From Salvia splendens (lineage: Eukaryota > Streptophyta > Magnoliopsida > Lamiales > Lamiaceae), in the NCBI RefSeq assembly GCF_004379255.2, contig NC_056052.1, forward strand, positions 3,348,001-3,412,000: DNA of 64,000 nucleotides. Direction: 5' to 3'. Both the position numbers and the translations under genes were made by a program. Shown piece after piece: positions 33,135 to 44,600 of the stretch (position 1 is its first letter; each line of letters begins with the position of its first letter). Below the pieces are notes generated by a model. The model ran no database searches. It worked only from the letters and a program-made list of their open reading frames with translations, and had not been told where the DNA came from.

Positions 33135-33189
33135 GGTGGAGGGAATGGCAGCGGCGGAGGTAGCAGCGACGGTGTTGGAATAATTAACA

Positions 33190-33610
33190 CTAGCACGGCC
33201 ACGAGCACGAGCACGAGCACGGGCACGGGCACGGGCTCGGGCTCGGGCTCGGGCGGGCGGCGGCGCTCTTTCACCCATCTTGGTCCACTATAATTATTAA
33301 GTAACATAAAGTCACTTAATTTATACACATTAAAAGATGTGTTAATCCTCCAATGTGGGATAATTAACACTAGTTAATTATTCCCTAAGCTCCAACTCCA
33401 AGCTTTAATTAAAAGCTAATTATGCTCAACTTTAATCCACTATTTCTCACTCACCGGAAATCGGATTTGAGAAAGTGAATATACTACATTTATCTACGTA
33501 AAATGTAGATCGACGCTATGTCATTTAATTTCACAAAATTAAATGTCTCGTCATATTTATTATTTGGTCAAAATCCATTGACCGGGCATATTTAATCCAT
33601 GATTTTTACA
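33190..33610 (-). repeat. Truncated right (5') LTR of copia A
   Basis: Positions 33276-33610 match 27863-28197 nearly base for base. Inside 33190 the match stops within the hexamer array, so about 700 bp of LTR and the leader with the primer site are gone. The break in a repetitive array suggests a slippage or recombination deletion. Confidence 0.85.
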
Positions 33611-34243
33611 ACAAAAACATAAATATAAAATACAAATCAAGTATTCTGCAAGCTAGGGGGCTTCTGACTCTAAAAAGTCAAAAAAATGAAAAATGGTCAC
33701 ATGGAATTATACCCTAAATTTATAATCTGAACACCATTAATGTATCGAAATAAACCCAATTCTGCCCATATATATAACTCTTAAAAATTGAGGAGTGAAC
33801 TGCACCAAAGAGCCCTGACTTTTCGCCTTGTAACATCAGTGGCCCCTAACTTTTAAAAATACCAACATAGGGATCTGACAAAACATATAATCACAAATCG
33901 TGTTTTTTCGGACCATTAGACCCTCAGGGCCTGTAAGGGCAAAATCAGGCTTTTGCATGGCCGTCAGTGCTGTATCAGCTGCAGCACTGTTGACGGGACA
34001 TCGAATTGCAATTGGTGTGACAGGTTGCATTGCTTGTTGTCCCCTATTATTTTCACACGCATGAATTGCAATCGGACCTGCATTGAAATTTCACAAATTT
34101 TTGCCATTACAAAACATTTCGCCAGGCTTCTCTATATTTTTTCCATCCAATTCCACCTTCACTTCTTCAATTTGCCATTTCGCCAAAATAATTAGCCTCT
34201 GCCTATCGCCTCTGCCTTTCACGCCATTTTAATCCTTTTCATC

Positions 34244-35704
34244 AATGGCTCCAAAACGGAGACGAAGTGCTGCTGGAGCGTCCTCTGCTCGTAGTTCTTC
34301 TAGGCAAAAAAAAGAAGCCGGCGACGCCATCGTCTTCGTCACAATCACCTCCGGCATCACCTAGACACAGTAGAAGGGGTCGGGGACCGGAGATAATCGA
34401 CGTAGACCCAGAAACGTGGAGCATTCGCGATCCTCTGCTTTATTTCTTCTATCCGGAAGAAGAATATAGTAAGTTCAAATTTAAAATTGGTTTCAAGGTT
34501 TTTGATTGTGATTTAGGGCTCCGAAAATTGGTTGATTTGTGAAACTGTTTTGATGTCCTCGTTTGGGAAATTGTTTGGACTGTGATTTAGGACTTTATAT
34601 GTGAAAAAAGTTGGTTTAAATATAGACGTTTGCTAACTCTGTACAAACCATAACAGGGGACCATCCCGGGATGTTTTCCGTCGGTTTTTATCACGGAGGG
34701 TCAATCTTCGAAATCAATGGAAAGAAGAAGTATGTTGGGGGCAATTGACATTCTTTGACTATTGCTGGATTCGTCAGTTCGATTTCGTAGATCTGGCAGG
34801 CATGGTAGTGCGGTTGGGTTACAATAGGAACCTCATATGTGAGTTCTATTACGTTCATCCAACGTACAGTGTTGGTTGTAGTGGCGTGGAAATAGGAGGC
34901 CCATTGCTGCCCATAATTGACGATGCACATCTGGGTCCTTTTCTCAAAGTCGCGGCTACTAGCACAAAGCTAGTTCACATATATGTTGTCGAGATAACAC
35001 AGGCGGCCGCCTTGCTGAAGAAGCGAAAAGAAGAAGCGGAGGAGTTGCTAAAATTTGTGAATGCTAGTAAAAAACCCACTGTGGTCATTGAAGAACTTGA
35101 CGAACCGAACCCAATTGTGCCGAAGAGTAAACCGAAAAGGAAGAAACAACACCAGGAGGAGCAGAGGAAACCATCGGCACCATTACTGTTGCTTGAGTGG
35201 TACCCTAGGGATCTTGAGTTTGAAGAGTATTTGACCACGAGTTTAGAAGACAAACATCGCGAATGGAAGAGGCAAGAGGAGGCTGCCCGTAAGAATTTGA
35301 TGGATGCATTTGCATCATGTAGTGCAGAGCAAGCAGAAGCTGTTGTGTTTGATGTTGAAGGGAATGAACCAGTGGTTGGTGTTGTTGGACAAGGAGATGT
35401 CCATGAATGCGAATGTGGAGTTGAGGTAGAAGACGTTAATGAACAAGTTAGCCATGGTGAACACGGTGTACAACATGAGGTTGAGGTTGAGGTTGAAGAC
35501 GTTAATGAACAGGTTAGCCATGGTGAACACGGTGTACAACATGAGGTTGAGGTTGAGGTTGAGGTTGAAGACGTTAATGAACAGGTTAGCCATGGTGAAC
35601 ACGGTATACAACCTGAGGCTGAGGTTGAAGACACTTGTGAACAGGTTAGCCATGCAGAGGTTTGTTTCGGATGGGTTGAACAATTTGTGTCAGTGATGAT
35701 ATGA
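34244..35704 (+). pseudogene. PB1-like domain protein with acidic repeats, two frameshifts
   Basis: Exon 1 starts at the ATG at 34244 (MAPKRRRSAAGASSARSSS) and ends at a GTAAG donor at 34469. Exon 2 runs from 34657 to 35704. Exon 2 encodes a PB1-like domain of the sort seen in plant Mutator-type proteins: FSVGFYHGGSIFEINGKKKY, then FFDYCWIRQF, DLAGMVVRLGY and VHIYVVEI. A basic coiled segment (LLKKRKEEAEELLKFV) and four acidic repeats with EDVNEQVSHGEHG follow (about 35420-35650). Two single-base frameshifts, each in a homopolymer (the A run near 34305 and the G run near 34737), break the frame. They may be true mutations or sequencing errors. The function is unknown; DNA or protein binding in transposition is a guess. 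Confidence 0.6.
35425..35650 (+). repeat. In-frame 60-72-bp repeats in the PB1-like gene
   Basis: Four units (AGAC marks at 35431, 35497, 35569 and 35629) encode VEDVNEQVSHGEHGVQHE. Their lengths differ by multiples of 6 bp (GAGGTT, encoding Glu-Val), so the reading frame is kept. Confidence 0.9.
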
Positions 35705-35817
35705 ATAGTATGATTTGTATGGTACAGACTATTTTGTAACAAACTAGTATTTTGGTGGAAGTAAAGTTCTGTGGAAAAATTTTGGTGGTGGTATTTTTGT
35801 GGATAGCGTACGTCGCT

Positions 35818-36055
35818 TTGTGATTTCAATCATATTTGAGTAACTTCATTTGTGATTTCAGTGATAGTTTGGTAGTATTCATTTGTGTACATGGTTTGTG
35901 ATTTCAATCATATTTGAGTAACTTCATTTGTGATTTCAGTTTGGTAGTATTCATTTGTGTACATGGTTTGTGATTTCAATCATATTTGAGTAACTTCATT
36001 TGTGATTTCAGTTTGGTAGTATTCATTTGTGTACATGGTTTGTGATTTCAGTTGT
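35818..36055. repeat. 72-78-bp minisatellite, three units
   Basis: Units share CATATTTGAGTAACTTCATT at 35831, 35909 and 35981, followed by GTGATTTCAGT. They lie between the convergent genes of the Mutator-like element, probably in 3' untranslated sequence. Confidence 0.88.
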
Positions 36056-36172
36056 GTAACCTCATTCGTGCTTTCAGACATATATGAATAGCAACAAAGC
36101 AAAGCGTAGTCGATCAGGATTTCAGTTTGTGATTTCAGAAATGAACCACGGAGTGAACACGACATAGCATTG

Positions 36173-36721
36173 TTATAACAGTAGAAAAATTACAATACAT
36201 AAGAACAAGATTGTGATTTTTAAGCGTCGGAAAGTTGTTGCCATCTGACCAATTTTCACCGCCAATGCGTCACATTCTTCAGTTTTCATACCCAGTTGTA
36301 GCTTCAAGTCTTCAAACTCCATGGTTTTCAAGCGCAATTTCTCGTGCAGCACACCTTCGAGTAGAGATTTGCTTCGAAGTTCAGCTTCGAATTGGTCTCG
36401 CTCAAGTTTCACTCTCTGAAAATAACTGTCTTGACTTGGGGATAGACTCGCATCAAACCATCGAAAAAACTTGCAGTCATTGTCCTGCATAATAATTTCT
36501 CATTAATCTTTATGCCAACAAAATTAATGGGCAACACGATCAAAATACATGGTTTTAACCTTCCATACATGGCAGCGATAGTAACGTCTACCCGGGTTAG
36601 CAGCCGTCCTTGATGTAACGAGCTCGGCCTCAAGATCGTGATTACACTTCACAATTTCTGGACGAGGCCAATTCCAATTGAAGCTTGAGCCGAACGATTG
36701 AGAAGAAGAAGAAGAAGACAT
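36173..36721 (-). CDS. GRF-type zinc finger protein with coiled coil and membrane tail
   Basis: Exon 1 (36560-36721) and exon 2 (36173-36484) join across a 75-bp GT-AG intron to give 157 residues. After a Ser-rich start, residues 20-70 resemble a GRF zinc finger: CNHDLEAELVTSRTAANPG, then RRYYRC, then across the splice DCKFFRWFD. The Cys, NPGR and FFxWxD positions fit the family (PF06839-like). A coiled coil follows (RVKLERDQFEAELRSKSLLE and onward), and the protein ends in a hydrophobic segment (ITILFLCIVIFLLL) that may be a tail anchor. Such small proteins are common in plant genomes and often lie near transposons. Frame and splice sites are intact. The function is unknown; nucleic-acid binding is the usual suggestion for GRF fingers. 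Confidence 0.6.
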
Positions 36722-37672
36722 TGCGTAACGACCTGAATTCAGTTCGACAATACAAAAATCAAACCGACCAAGAGTTGCAAAAATAATTTTCAAATGCCCG
36801 ACAGTAACCATACAACCAAAAACAATCAACCAACAATTGCAAAATAAAATTCCAACGGAAATCGCCTAAAACCCTCTTTGATACCCTAAATTCAGCAAAA
36901 TCCAGATGAAATCCACTAAATTCGAGATCCCGAACGGCTGGCGAAGATATGAAATCCCCTAAATTGCCCGATGCCGAAGAAGGTAAAATCGCGTATACTG
37001 TTTTGAGAGGGAAATCAGAATTTGAGTAGGACTTGAAAGGGGTAGATGAAACGAAAATGGAGGGAAGAAATAATGAAACATAATTGAAAAATATAAATGG
37101 AATTATGATTACACAGGTGCTTGACAAGACCGCACCTGCAAATGCAGTCATAGGGGTGCAGCCTAATGCAATCAAAAGGTCTAAACTGCCCTTCACCCCA
37201 TTTGGGCATTTTCGTCCGAAAAATGGCAATATATACACGATTTGTGATTATATGTTTTGTCAGATCAATGTGGTGGTATTTTTAAAAGTTAGGGGCCTCT
37301 GATGTTACAAGGCGAAAAGTCAGGGCCTTTTGGTGCAGTTCACTCGAAATTGAGATATATACCTGATTCATGATTTTGATCAACTTCGGCAACTGTACGT
37401 TCCATCATTGATGATATCTAGTTTTGGTATCCAAAAAAAAGGACAAATTGAGTGCGATAAACAAAATTGCTAAATGGACTATTTTTTTATGCATATCACG
37501 AACTAGTGGCTATAAATAATTCATTTTCTACAAGATATATAAACAATAGTAGTATAATTGAGTAAATGGCCCGCCGAATCGATAATCATTGCAGTTTTGC
37601 ATAGGTTACGAAGATTCCTCGGATATATACTTTGTCCCGGCATTATTATTGTTATTATACTTACTTTATTTA

Positions 37673-37712
<40 letters not shown>

Positions 37713-37742
37713 GATTCATTATATTGACCAAATAAAATACTA

Positions 37743-37959
37743 CTCCTTTTGTTCCATAGTATAGAGTCATTTCATTTCTGCACTCGTTTTAAAAAAATAA
37801 TATAAATAGTTAAAGTGAATAAAGAATAAAATAAAATAGAATAACATAAATAATACTCTTATCTACATTATTTTTTTCCTTTACTCTTTTTTATTTTAAT
37901 TATTTATTATTATCATTTTAAAATAAATACAGATGGAATGAGATATAAAAAGGAGGGAG
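37743..37959. mobile_element. Degenerate Stowaway-like MITE
   Basis: The ends CTCCTTTTGTTCCAT (left) and ATGGAATGAGATAT...GGAGGGAG (right) are imperfect inverted repeats. TA precedes the left end. The right flank lacks a clear TA, so the boundary is approximate. Confidence 0.4.
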
Positions 37960-38499
37960 CATGAAGCTGGTATAAACACCGGCCATGAGTTCTCTATACA
38001 CAAAATCAAGAACACGTTGAGCACGATTTTTAAAATTAAGTCAAACAAAGTGTCTACAGGTTTTAGATTGATGTGATAAAGCTCACATGGTATTAACTTA
38101 AAATCAATTATCGTGGATGGTCGGAAAATTTATAAGCAATTATGAGAAGTGGAGTATTGCATTAGACTTGTATAACCTAGTAATTGTATTTTCTTGTTAC
38201 AACAACGTGAGATATTCCCTCCATCTGAAAAAGTTTGTCCCATGTTTCTATTTTTATTTGTCCCACGAAGTTTGTCATATTTCATTTTTACTATTTTAGG
38301 CAGGAGACTCTACATTTCACTAACTCATTCTTACTAAAATTAATAATACATACAAAAGTAGGATTCACATTCCACTACTTTTATAACACGCTTTCAATTA
38401 CATCTCTTGAAGTATGTGCTGGATCAAAATGTGACATACTCTATGGAATAGATGGGGTATTTTTTTATTTTGTTTCGACATGTTGCATGCACTACTATA

Positions 38500-38762
38500 C
38501 TCCCTCAATCCATCTTTTAAAGAACCATTTTGTCATTTTAGATTGTCCACGATTTATAGAACCATTTACTTTATTTCAATTTTAGTATGAGGACCTCAAA
38601 TTCCACTAACTTTTTACACTCAGAATCCAATATAAAACTAATACTTTAAATGAGTCTCACATTTTACTCACTTTCTCCATTTAGTATTATTTTTCTTCAC
38701 AAAATCAAATATAAAACCTTTGCCGAGGTAAAAAAAACTCTTTAAATATTGAAGGGAGGGAG
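38500..38762. mobile_element. Stowaway-like MITE
   Basis: CTCCCTCAATCCATC...TTTAAAGA on the left pairs with TCTTTAAATATTGAAGGGAGGGAG-type sequence on the right. TA flanks both ends (38498-38499 and 38763-38764). It is 263 bp without coding capacity. Confidence 0.7.
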
Positions 38763-39510
38763 TAGTTCATTACGTGGAATTTTAAGGATCATAAAATATG
38801 GGATTCAGATTCAACAATATTCATTGTGTTTGTGTGCATCCCATGTGTTCTGATTCTCAACCTAGAATATGGTCCAAATCATCAGCACATGTATTCTCAA
38901 ACCTAGAATGTGGTCCAAAGTCTCATCCCATAACAATAACTACTTTGCCACATTATTATCACCTAACACAACATTACACATCCACACTAATATACATTCT
39001 TGTTACCACAACACCAATATGCATGGCAAGTTAATATGCTCCATCAGTACTTTAAAAAAAATAGACAAAACTTATAGTAAATGATAGTACATGTTTTAAT
39101 ATGAAATTGATCTAATAAGAGAGATGAGAAAAAGTAAGAAAGAGAAAAAAAGACAGTAGAAGTGGATTGTGAGGTTTAGATTATTAATGGTGTATACTGG
39201 TTAAAAACTTAAGATATTTAGACTTGATTTAATTTTGGGGGACGGCCCAAAATGGTAAAACTAGTCTATTTTTTAATGACGGATGGGTACTAGGGAAGAT
39301 GAATAAACAAAACATAATAAGAACACACATCTTATATCATTTTTGGTTATATCATTCCAAGATAGATGAGTTATTTATCGTGCCAAACGGTTATGTTCTC
39401 ATTGAAAATAAATGTTACTCCATCATTTAAAAAACCATTTTGACTCGGCACGAGTTTTAAGAAATTGTTTGACTTTGTGAAGAAAAGTAAATGTAATGTG
39501 GGACCCCTTT

Positions 39511-39706
39511 TTCCGTCCCAAAGTAGATGTCACACTTGGGAGATGTCACAGGATTTTAGGAGATGTTATTTTGTGTGTTAAGTGGTGAGAGCAATATAAT
39601 TTTATAACTGATGTGAGAGAGAACTTTTTCCAAAAGAGGAAATGTGACATTTTTTGTGGAACAAACTAAAAAGGAAAGTGTGACATCTACTATGAGACGG
39701 AGGGAG
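39511..39706. mobile_element. MITE B, nested in MITE A
   Basis: TTCCGTCCCAAAGTAGATGT on the left pairs with ACATCTACTATGAGACGGAG on the right. The right end GGGAG is followed by TA and then by the gypsy LTR. The left TA duplication is not clear. Confidence 0.6.
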
Positions 39707-39708
39707 TA

Positions 39709-40301
39709 TGTTACGAATGCACCAACCCCATCGGCCAGGACTGTAGCGGGGGAGGCGGCTGGCGAGCAGAGGCCGGAAGCGCCAGCCGAAGACGAGGAGT
39801 GAGCAGAGAGCGACACGGAGAGAGCGACGCCGGAACCGGTGACTGCAGCGGCGCCGAGCAGAAGCTTGAGGCCAAGGGATCGGTTGAAACCTCCCAACCG
39901 ACTCCTTTGTTAGTTAGAGTCTGTTTTGGTTATTTCATTATTTTTGTTATTTAATTATTTTTGGTAATTGTTTAGTCATTATGGAATTTACGTTTTTATT
40001 ATTTCCGTCGGGTTTTCTTTGTTAGTTCTTTCCCGATATAGTTAGGATATGTCGAATCAACCCTAGGGTCCATAGATTATAAATAGGGCTATTCATTGTT
40101 CCATCAAGATTATTGAATACATAATTATTTGCCCAAGATATTAGCGTAATACTCTTGAACCCTAAACTCTGCTGACGAAGAACGATCTTCGCGCCAGAAT
40201 TGAATTCAGCCGCCGACCTTCACGTCGAAGGCGCCGGAATAGTAGTGTTACTTTGGAAGATTGGGCGGAATCTTCACGTTAAGAGCAGGAGCCTCTTAAC
40301 A
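39709..40301 (+). repeat. Left (5') LTR of element 3
   Basis: This 593-bp direct repeat of 45084-45675 contains TATAAATAGGG near 40079 as a TATA box. The primer site begins at 40304. Confidence 0.92.
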
Positions 40302-40324
40302 AGTGGTGCTTTCATCCCGAACTA

Positions 40325-41600
40325 ATGGATGTACCGGACGTCAACAGCCCGTCTCGCCCACCGCTGACAGGCGGCAACGCGACGGAATTGGGGATCGGGT
40401 CTTCGCGCCGCCAATCGGGGGTGGTGTTTCGGGAGAACGCTGGTTATTTGTGACGGGGACGTCGACCCTCTCAAACAGGGTTTTGATCGAATTATGTCTC
40501 GCTCTGATCAATTGGAGATGCGTATGGATAATTCCGATCGACAGATGGATGATTTGGAGGGTCCGCCCAGGCAAGAGGATGAATTTTCGGCTGAGGAGTA
40601 CGACTCTGATGATCGAGAATATCGCTCTCATCGCGATGCTGATGCCCAACCGAAGGGCTACAACCCTCGTCACCAAGTCGGGTATCGGGGAGGGCGACCA
40701 CCACGGGGGGACGATGGGATATGCAGCGAGGGCGTGATTTTTTTCGCCGGGAGGGGGGAGCATCGCGCGGTACACGCCCGCAGCGCACGACAAGTTGGGA
40801 TCTCCCAACTTCACGCATGAGAGGGGGTCCTTCCCTCCGTCGCCCTACGACATGGGACAGCCCCCGCCAACGGGAGCAGGCTTCTTTTCGCCATAGTGGA
40901 GAGGATAATACGGGTGTCACTATGCGAGCGCCGCACTTTGACGGCTCTAATGCAACGAACTGGATAGCACGTGTGGAGTATTACTTTAATCATAAACTGG
41001 TACCCGAGGAGGATAGACTTCATTACACAGTTATGCTGTTCGAGCCCCCGACGGCAGAATGGATTTTTAATTATCAGAAGAACAACCCCTACGTCACTTG
41101 GCCAGAATTTTTGGAGGACGTCCGTCACAGGTTTGATCCTCAGAGTTTTAAGAATTACACTGGTCCTCTAGCAAAATTAGTACAGACTGGATCCGTTGCG
41201 GAGTACCATAACACCTTTGAGAGGTATTTAGACAGAGTCCAGGGTCTTTCGGAGGAGTCGTTGATCCCAATCTTTATTGAGGGTCTTAAACAACCGCTAC
41301 AGGAGACGGTGGAGTTACAACAACCACAATTGTTGGCCGAGGCAATGGCCTTAGCCCTACGGTTAGCAGCGAGTCAGGAGCACCGGGCGCAGCAGACCTC
41401 GACGACCCCGAAACGCCCGTGGTCGATCCGTGACTCCCCGAATCCTGCCGGGATACCCCCAGCAGCTCGGCCCCACCACCATCCGGGGCCCCCTTTCCAA
41501 CTCGAAGATCGCGCCGATCTGAGTTTCGCTAGCAGAGAAATCAGAACATGTTCCAGGACATGTATGCGCGGTAAAACTGTTATGCTATGTGAGGGAGGAT
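40325..41600 (+). pseudogene. gag of element 3, broken
   Basis: A start at 40325 (MDVPDVNSPSRPPL) is followed by a frame break; the frame resumes around 40450 (FDRIMSRSDQLEMRMD) and continues into an acidic/arginine-rich region. After another shift near 40715, a well-preserved gag core runs from about 40920: MRAPHFDGSNATNWIARVEY, FEPPTAEWIFNYQ, WPEFLEDVRHRFDPQSFKNY and GLSEESLIPIFIEGLKQPLQ. Chromovirus gags have this form. A zinc knuckle is not visible; the region expected to hold it (41400-41590) is out of frame. Confidence 0.8.
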
Positions 41601-41603
41601 GAT

Positions 41604-44600
41604 GATGATGACGGCACGCAACCGGAGACCGAGTGCCAATTACAGGATGATCATGTTATCACGGCGGACTTATCTCACTTACACTCGTTGACCGGTAACA
41701 GCCGATCGAGACCGTTTCGTGTGACAGGAAACATTGGTTCCACGGAGGTGGGCGTACTTAATGATACGGGGAGCACTCATGACTTCCTGCACCCGCGTAT
41801 CGCAGAACGCCTCTAGCTCGAGTTGACACCGATTCGCCCTTTTAGGGTGTATGTAGGCAATGGAGCGTCGTTATTGTGTTCACACGTGTCTCGTCGAACG
41901 AAGTTGACTATGCAGGGTGTACAGTTTTTGGTAGATTTGCATATTCTTGAAGTGCATGGGGCGGACGTGATCCTTGGGATGGACTGGCTCGAATCACTTG
42001 GCAAGATCTCGGCCGACTTTGTGGGAAAAACATTGGAGTTCCGACAGGGGGATAAATCGATTGTGTTGAAGGGGGATAAGCCTGGCCCGCAACAGTTGTC
42101 GTTGCACTCGTTGATGCTGTTAGCGGTTTACTCTCCGGCCCATGAGTTTTATGAAATTGTTCCATTGGAGCCCGAACAGGAGGCGGGGGAGCTGCTCACT
42201 ATCGACGCCTCCTTTCCGCCTGATCTACAGCTACAAATTAGAGCAATGTTGGAGACTCATGAGCAGGTGTTTTCCCTACCGGTAGGAATGCCGACAAAGC
42301 GGCCTTTCGATCATAAGATCCATCTGCTCCCCAATACCAAGCCAGTTAACGTGCTCCCGTACCGCTACCCTTATTTTCAGAAAAACGAAATTGAACGACA
42401 GGTGCAGGAGATGTTAGAACAGGGGATCATACAGCGCAGCCAGAGTCCTTTCTCTTCCCCAGTTTTGTCGATTCGCAAGAAGGATGGCTCTTTTCGGTTT
42501 TGCATAGATTATCGAGCCCTGAACTCGGCTACTGTTCCGGATCATTTTTCAATACCCACCGCGGATGAACTATTTGATGAGTTAGGCGCGGCCAAGTACT
42601 TTACGAAATTGGACTTACGATCCGGCTACCACCAAATCAGGATGCATAGAGAGGATATTTTTAAGACTGCATTCCACACTCATGATGGTCGTTTTGAATT
42701 CTTAGTCATGCCCTTCGGATTGACCAACGCGCCTTCCACTTTTCAGGCAGCTATGAATGGTATATTTCAGCCCGTCCTTCGGAAGTTTGTTATCGTGTTC
42801 TTTGACGATATTTTGGTCTACAGTCCGTCACTGAAGGCCCATTGCGAACACTTGACCAAGGTTCTGTCGTTACTACAGTCCCATCAGTTCTTCGTAAAGT
42901 TGACGAAGTGCGTGTTCTGCAGCATTACTGTCGAGTACTTAGGCCATCTCATTTTAGAGGGTTTATTGAAGACGGACCCGGCGAAATTGGAAGCTATGAT
43001 AGCTTGGCCTACTCCGCGGTCGGTCAAGCAGTTATGTGGTTTTTTGGGGTTGACCGGGTATTATCACCGATTCGTCGCAAACTATGCCATGATTGCGGTC
43101 CCTCTTACTGATCTATTGAAAAAGGACGCCTTCGAGTGGGATGCTGCGGCAGCGGACGCCTTCAAAGCTCTCAAGTTAGCTATGACGTCGGCACCGGTGT
43201 TGAGTCTGCCCGACTTCTCAAAGCTTTTTTGTATTGAAACGGACGCCTCGGATGTCGGCATTGGAGCAGTGCTCATACAAGATGCTCATCCTATCGCCTT
43301 CTTTAGCAGGAAATTGGGGCACCGTCGACGAGCTGCTTCCACCTATCACAAGGAATTATTTGCTATTGTGGAAGCTGTCCAAAAATGGCGCAGTACTTGT
43401 TGGGGAGGGAGTTTGTAATTCGTTCTGATAAAAAGAGTTTGAAGGAACTATTCCAACAAATTGTTCACACGCCGGATCAGCAAATGTATGTCCGGAAGCT
43501 GATGGGGTACAAGTTTAGAATTGAGTACAAGAAGGGGATATCGAACAAGGCGGCGGACGCTCTCTCGCGTCGCGAAGATGGGGACGCATTACCGGATGAA
43601 CCGGCGGCTTCTTTGGACGACGATACCATCGCCGGAGCGGCGTTGTTGACGGCTGTGGCCCACCCACGACCGCGCTTGCTGGATGTCCTTCGCACCGAGA
43701 CAGCGTCCTTTCCCGAGTTGGTGAAGCTGACAGCGGAAATCAAAAATAAGGAGGCCACAACTCACCTATCATACACAGATGGTCTGATCTACTTTGGTCG
43801 CCGAGTCCTTGTCAGTCCGACATCTACCATGAAGAAGTTGCTTTTGGAGGAACACCATTGTACGCCACTCGCGGGCCATCCCGGACATGAGCGTACATTC
43901 CGTTTGCTAGCAGTGGGATTCTACTGGCCCAAAATGCGAAAAGAAGTGCGGGAATTTTTGGATGCGTGTGTCGTCTGTCAATCTACGAAGTATTCGACAC
44001 AGAAACCGGCCGGCCTGCTGCAACCGCTACCGGTCCCGTCACAGGTCTGCCGCAATCCCGGGGATATACTACCATTATGGTTGTTGTGGATAGGTTGTCC
44101 AAATATGCTCATTTTGCAGCCTTACCCACTCGTTTTGACGCCCTGCGCGTAGCGCATCTCTTCGTTAATACAGTGGTCCGTCATCACGGATTTCCAAAGA
44201 CTTTAGTGTCGGATCGTGACCCGGTTTTCTTGAATACAGTATGGGAAGAAATCCTGCCACTTAGCGGCACGAAGTTGAACTTCTCGACGGCCTATCATTC
44301 GCAATCCGACGGCCAGACGGAGAGTCGGAATAAGGGACTAGAGCAGTACCTCCGCGCATTCACCGCGGATCGCCCCTCGACGTGGTTGAATTTCCTCCCT
44401 TGGGAAGAATTGGCGCTGAACTGTTTCCATCATGGGGGTCTCGAGACCTCACCATTTCGTGCCCTATATGGCCGAGAGTCGCCAGCCTTGGTTGCTGCTC
44501 CACCGTCGGCCAAGACCCCTACCAACGTGGCGGACTTGATTAGAGAACGTGGGGCACTCTTGGTGGAGTTACGCCGGAATCTTCAGGGCGCACAACAACG

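Larger units (their letters stand above)
27078..33610 (-). mobile_element. Ty1/copia LTR retrotransposon with truncated 5' LTR (copia A)
   Basis: A perfect 5-bp target duplication ACAAA flanks the element (27073-27077 and 33611-33615). The complete left LTR is 27078-28197. A purine tract, ATGTGGGGGAT on the minus strand, adjoins it. The right LTR retains only its outer part (about 33190-33610). The inner LTR portion and the expected primer-binding site are missing, so gag abuts a GC-rich repeat. Domain order on the minus strand is gag, protease, integrase, reverse transcriptase, RNase H: the Ty1/copia order. Reading frames carry a few stops and frameshifts. Without a full 5' LTR it should not be able to transcribe or replicate normally. 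Confidence 0.92.
33793..37345. mobile_element. Mutator-like element carrying two genes
   Basis: Inverted repeats of about 120 bp lie at the two ends (33793-33910 and about 37228-37345); both tips read GAGTGAACTGCACCAAA from outside in. The flanks carry a 9-bp duplication with one mismatch (AAAATTGAG at 33784-33792, GAAATTGAG at 37346-37354). Inside are a PB1-like gene on the plus strand and a GRF-zinc-finger gene on the minus strand, converging. No MULE transposase domain is visible. Both proteins resemble families often found with plant transposons, so these may be element genes rather than captured host genes. Confidence 0.82.
37355..39417. other. Intergenic region rich in MITE fragments
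   Basis: No gene is supported. It contains a (TTA)n microsatellite at about 37673-37712, a degenerate MITE at about 37743-37959, a clear MITE at 38500-38762 and a truncated MITE end near 38215-38300 (TTCCCTCCATCTG). Confidence 0.5.

Noticed and set aside
34975..35829. 284-codon minus-strand frame rich in Ser/Thr/Cys
   Set aside because: It is the antisense shadow of the PB1-like gene; its repetitive peptide mirrors the acidic repeats.
37558..37764. 68-codon frame with a poly-Leu segment
   Set aside because: The Leu run is the (TTA)n microsatellite; there is no conserved domain or splice structure.
40341..40920. Long minus-strand frames over the gag of element 3
   Set aside because: They are antisense shadows of a GC-rich gag region whose real frame is on the plus strand.
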